Shown here: positions 5,836 to 7,536 of the stretch, piece by piece
How the letters are laid out: every line of letters begins with the position of its first letter
Position numbering within the stretch: position 1 is the first letter of the stretch
DNA from: Syntrophomonas sp. UBA4911
GTDB taxonomy: Bacteria; Bacillota; Syntrophomonadia; Syntrophomonadales; Syntrophomonadaceae
NCBI GenBank assembly: GCA_002398105.1
Contig: DHCD01000117.1
Location: forward strand, 1,041 to 8,576
DNA: 7,536 nucleotides
Reading direction: 5' to 3'
Program-made: the position numbers and the translations under genes
The notes under the pieces: model-generated
What the model saw: the letters and a program-made list of their open reading frames with translations, nothing else
Told to the model about the DNA's origin: nothing
The model's database searches: none

Positions 5836-6871
5836 ATGCCCCAAAAAGTCTGGACTTATTTATGGTTAACAGTAACACTCGCTCTGACCCTGGTCATTAT
5901 GCTTAAAGTTCAGGATGAAGCTGTTCTTTGGACGATAGTGGGAAGAGCCAGCCGGGGTTTCTTGCTGGGAGGCGCCCTCTGCATGGTTATCTTCTGGCTT
6001 CTGGACGCCTTGATTATTTGCTTGATATCATGGCGCTGGAATATCCGCGTATCTTTGGCCCAGGCTTTACGCTTCTCCCTGGTGGGCCAATATTACAGCC
6101 TGATCACCCCCATGGCCAGCGGCGCTCAGCCGGCCCAGATCTATTCCATGGTGGTCAAAGGTCCCTTTACCGTGGTTCAGGCCAGTTCCCTGCTGGCGGG
6201 CAAATTTGTCATCTACCAGGCCAGTGTGGGTCTTTACTCGCTTATCGTTATGCTCGCGGGGATCCTCTACTGGAAGCAATCCCTGGGCGTAAACGCAGTC
6301 TGGGTAGCCCTGGGCCTGGGATTGAATCTTGCGGTTTTGAGCCTTATTTTTCTCCTGGCCTATAACCGTTTTATCTTTGAACGGGTTTTAACCGGAAGCG
6401 TGATATTAATAAACAAGCTGGGGCTGGGGCAAAAGCTGCAAAAAGAAAGCCTTATTCAAGGAGCGGAAGCCTTCTTGGCTTATGTACGGAGGATAAAAGA
6501 AGACGGTCGCCTGCTGCTTCAGATTGTTCCGGCCACTGTCCTGCAGTTAAGCGTCTATTTCAGTGTCGCCTATTTCGCCTGCCGGGCTTTGGGGGTCCAC
6601 TCCATCCACTACGGACAGATCGTAGCCCTGCAGTCGCTTCTTTACATGGCCTATCATTTCATTCCTACTCCGGGAAATGCCGGAGTGGCCGAAGGGGGAT
6701 TTTTTATTTTCTTCAAGCTGGTTCTGCCCCCCCGACCGCATCCTGCCGGTTCTTTTATTGTGGCGTTTCCTGATCTATTATGTCAACTTACTGGTCGGCG
6801 GATTGGTTACCCTCTACGAATATCTGGCGGTTAAAAGATCTCATAAAGCTAAAATGATCACCCGCAGCTAA
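5836..6871 (+). CDS. UPF0104/LPG-synthase-TM family membrane protein, frameshifted at a C7 run
   Basis: As written the frame ends at 6834 (332 residues), but residues after P299 (RPHPAGSFIVAFPD...) are unlike the family. Skipping one C of the seven at 6727-6733 gives PPDRILPVLLLWRFLIYYVN, LLVGGLVTLYEYLAVKRS and a stop at 6871 (344 residues), the expected Leu-rich last helix with LLWR and YY. The rest fits an AglD/MprF-N-terminal-like integral membrane protein: helices near 7-24, 42-65, 112-145, 153-176, 228-250 and 260-275, with signatures TPMASGAQPAQI (91-102; usually PGGxGxxP) and PTPGNAGVAEGGFF (277-290; usually PTPGGxGxxE). Members of this superfamily flip or modify lipids, including MprF's flippase half. 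Start ATG 5836 lies 4 bases after the previous stop with no clear ribosome binding site, so it probably relies on coupling. The shift may be a sequencing error, a true mutation or slippage-based switching. Confidence 0.82.
6727..6733 (+). repeat. Seven-C homopolymer at the frameshift site
   Basis: The run CCCCCCC sits at codons 298-300 of the membrane protein. Six Cs keep the conserved C-terminal frame (Pro-Pro-Asp-Arg); seven shift it and lead to a stop at 6834. Such runs are common sites of sequencing error, of replication slippage (phase variation) and of transcriptional slippage. Confidence 0.7.
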
Positions 6872-7536
6872 ACAAAATTCGTCATTCCGGTCAGTTCAGG
6901 GGCGACACGCCCGTCAAAAAACCGGCAAGCCCGGTAATATTTAAGATCGGACCACCATAAGCGGGCATAGGTTTTATCCTGCCTGAACCTATCCCAAAGT
7001 TTACCGGGTTGATGCCAAGCCATCATCAAAGGGCCGGTCAGTTCCGAAGGATCACGAAAGCACTCCCACTCACAGAGACGGCAGGGGGATGACCGGGCGG
7101 TATTCGGAAGCTCGGGGCAGCATCCCATATTCTCCTCTCCCCGATAGCCGCAGGGATACAACATGGCATCCCGGGCACTGACGAAGAAATAATCAATCCC
7201 TCCCCGGCAGGGAAAGCTGAAGTCCTCTTCCTGTTCCAGCTGTTTTTCCAAGGCATAAAGCGAACTCAGGGGAGTAAAGATTCTGATGCGGCTGCGGTAA
7301 CGGGGAATGACCGCCTGGAGAACCCGGAAAATCAAAATTTTTTCCTCCCGGCTGAACTGCACCATGGAATGAGGAGAATGGGCGCCGTAAATCGGCTTCA
7401 ATAAATCACCCTGATCGACATCGGCTCCCATCGGGTAACACAGATTGGACATGGTGAATCCCAGCTTGATCACCGACTCGAAGAAACGTTCCAGGGCTGC
7501 GGTCATACGCCCGTAAAAGACCTCCGGGGTGGTGAG
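6868..7536 (-). CDS. Probable radical SAM protein with SPASM-like C-terminal domain, 5' end outside the window
   Basis: The frame is open from the right edge (LTTPEVFYGRM...) to TAG at 6868-6870, 222 codons. The internal ATG at 7504-7506 has no ribosome binding site and lies within continuous coding sequence, so I treat the gene as cut by the window. Counting from the edge, residues 1-100 look like the end of a TIM-barrel-like domain (FTMSNLCYPMG, IPRYRSRIRIFTPL). Residues 110-160 carry a dense cysteine pattern: C110, then 18 residues to C129 (DAMLYPCGYRGEE), C139-C140, C152, C155 and C159 (CRLCEWEC). A conserved DAxxYPC before such a series is typical of SPASM/twitch auxiliary iron-sulfur clusters. 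The CxxxCxxC radical SAM motif would lie outside the window, so the assignment is inferred. It is convergent with the glycolipid operon; a shared role is possible but not shown. Confidence 0.65.
   Translation of the reverse strand, partial: LTTPEVFYGRMTAALERFFESVIKLGFTMSNLCYPMGADVDQGDLLKPIYGAHSPHSMVQFSREEKILIFRVLQAVIPRYRSRIRIFTPLSSLYALEKQLEQEEDFSFPCRGGIDYFFVSARDAMLYPCGYRGEENMGCCPELPNTARSSPCRLCEWECFRDPSELTGPLMMAWHQPGKLWDRFRQDKTYARLWWSDLKYYRACRFFDGRVAPELTGMTNFV

Noticed and set aside
5928..6365. 145-codon plus-strand frame inside the membrane protein gene
   Set aside because: Gly/Pro/Arg-rich composition typical of an off-frame reading of GC-rich hydrophobic codons; the in-frame product has the family motifs and helices.
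1..7536. CRISPR arrays, tRNA or rRNA genes, insertion sequences
   Set aside because: No regularly spaced repeats, no cloverleaf or rRNA-like stretches, and no transposase-like protein or terminal inverted repeats were seen, including at the ~2940 junction.

Overview
The window looks like a piece of a Gram-positive, Clostridia-type (Firmicutes) chromosome. Base composition is moderate to slightly GC-rich. Shine-Dalgarno sites are strong (for example AAAGGAGGTGA before the PHP fragment), TTG is a plausible start codon, and the envelope cluster is of a kind known in Firmicutes. Genus cannot be fixed from this sequence.

Layout. (1) 63-1589, minus: an intact comM/yifB-type AAA+ ATPase. A possible C-terminal stub of a plus-strand gene ends at 43. 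(2) 1790-2940, plus: the decayed remains of a heavy-metal-type (P1B-like) P-type ATPase. An N-terminal HMA-like/membrane fragment and a fragment carrying the DKTGT phosphorylation site lie in different frames, and the actuator domain and CPC-helix region between them are missing. The second fragment is cut at about 2940. (3) 2926-3075, minus: the first ~45 codons of a PHP-family metal-dependent phosphoesterase with a perfect ribosome binding site, cut at the same point, so about 2940 is a rearrangement or assembly junction between two broken genes. (4) 3076-3351: an intergenic region with a hairpin, a possible small ORF and a promoter candidate. (5) 3352-6871, plus: a compact three-gene operon of an MGDG-synthase/UgtP-like glycosyltransferase, a membrane-anchored NodB polysaccharide deacetylase with a C-terminal domain resembling B. 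subtilis YkoP, and a UPF0104/LPG-synthase-TM (AglD/flippase-like) membrane protein. The third gene is frameshifted at a run of seven C; dropping one C restores the family-typical C-terminus and moves the stop from 6834 to 6871. (6) 6868-7536, minus: the C-terminal part of a cysteine-rich protein that fits a radical SAM/SPASM enzyme. It runs off the right edge and shares its stop codon bases with the operon's corrected last gene.

How the genes may work together. The glycosyltransferase probably builds a glycolipid or similar lipid-linked sugar at the inner face of the membrane. The integral membrane protein may move or anchor a lipid, and the exported deacetylase may trim N- or O-acyl groups outside. 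That is inference from families and tight gene coupling; the substrate is unknown. The ATPase/PHP region is a degradation zone between two intact loci, or an assembly misjoin.
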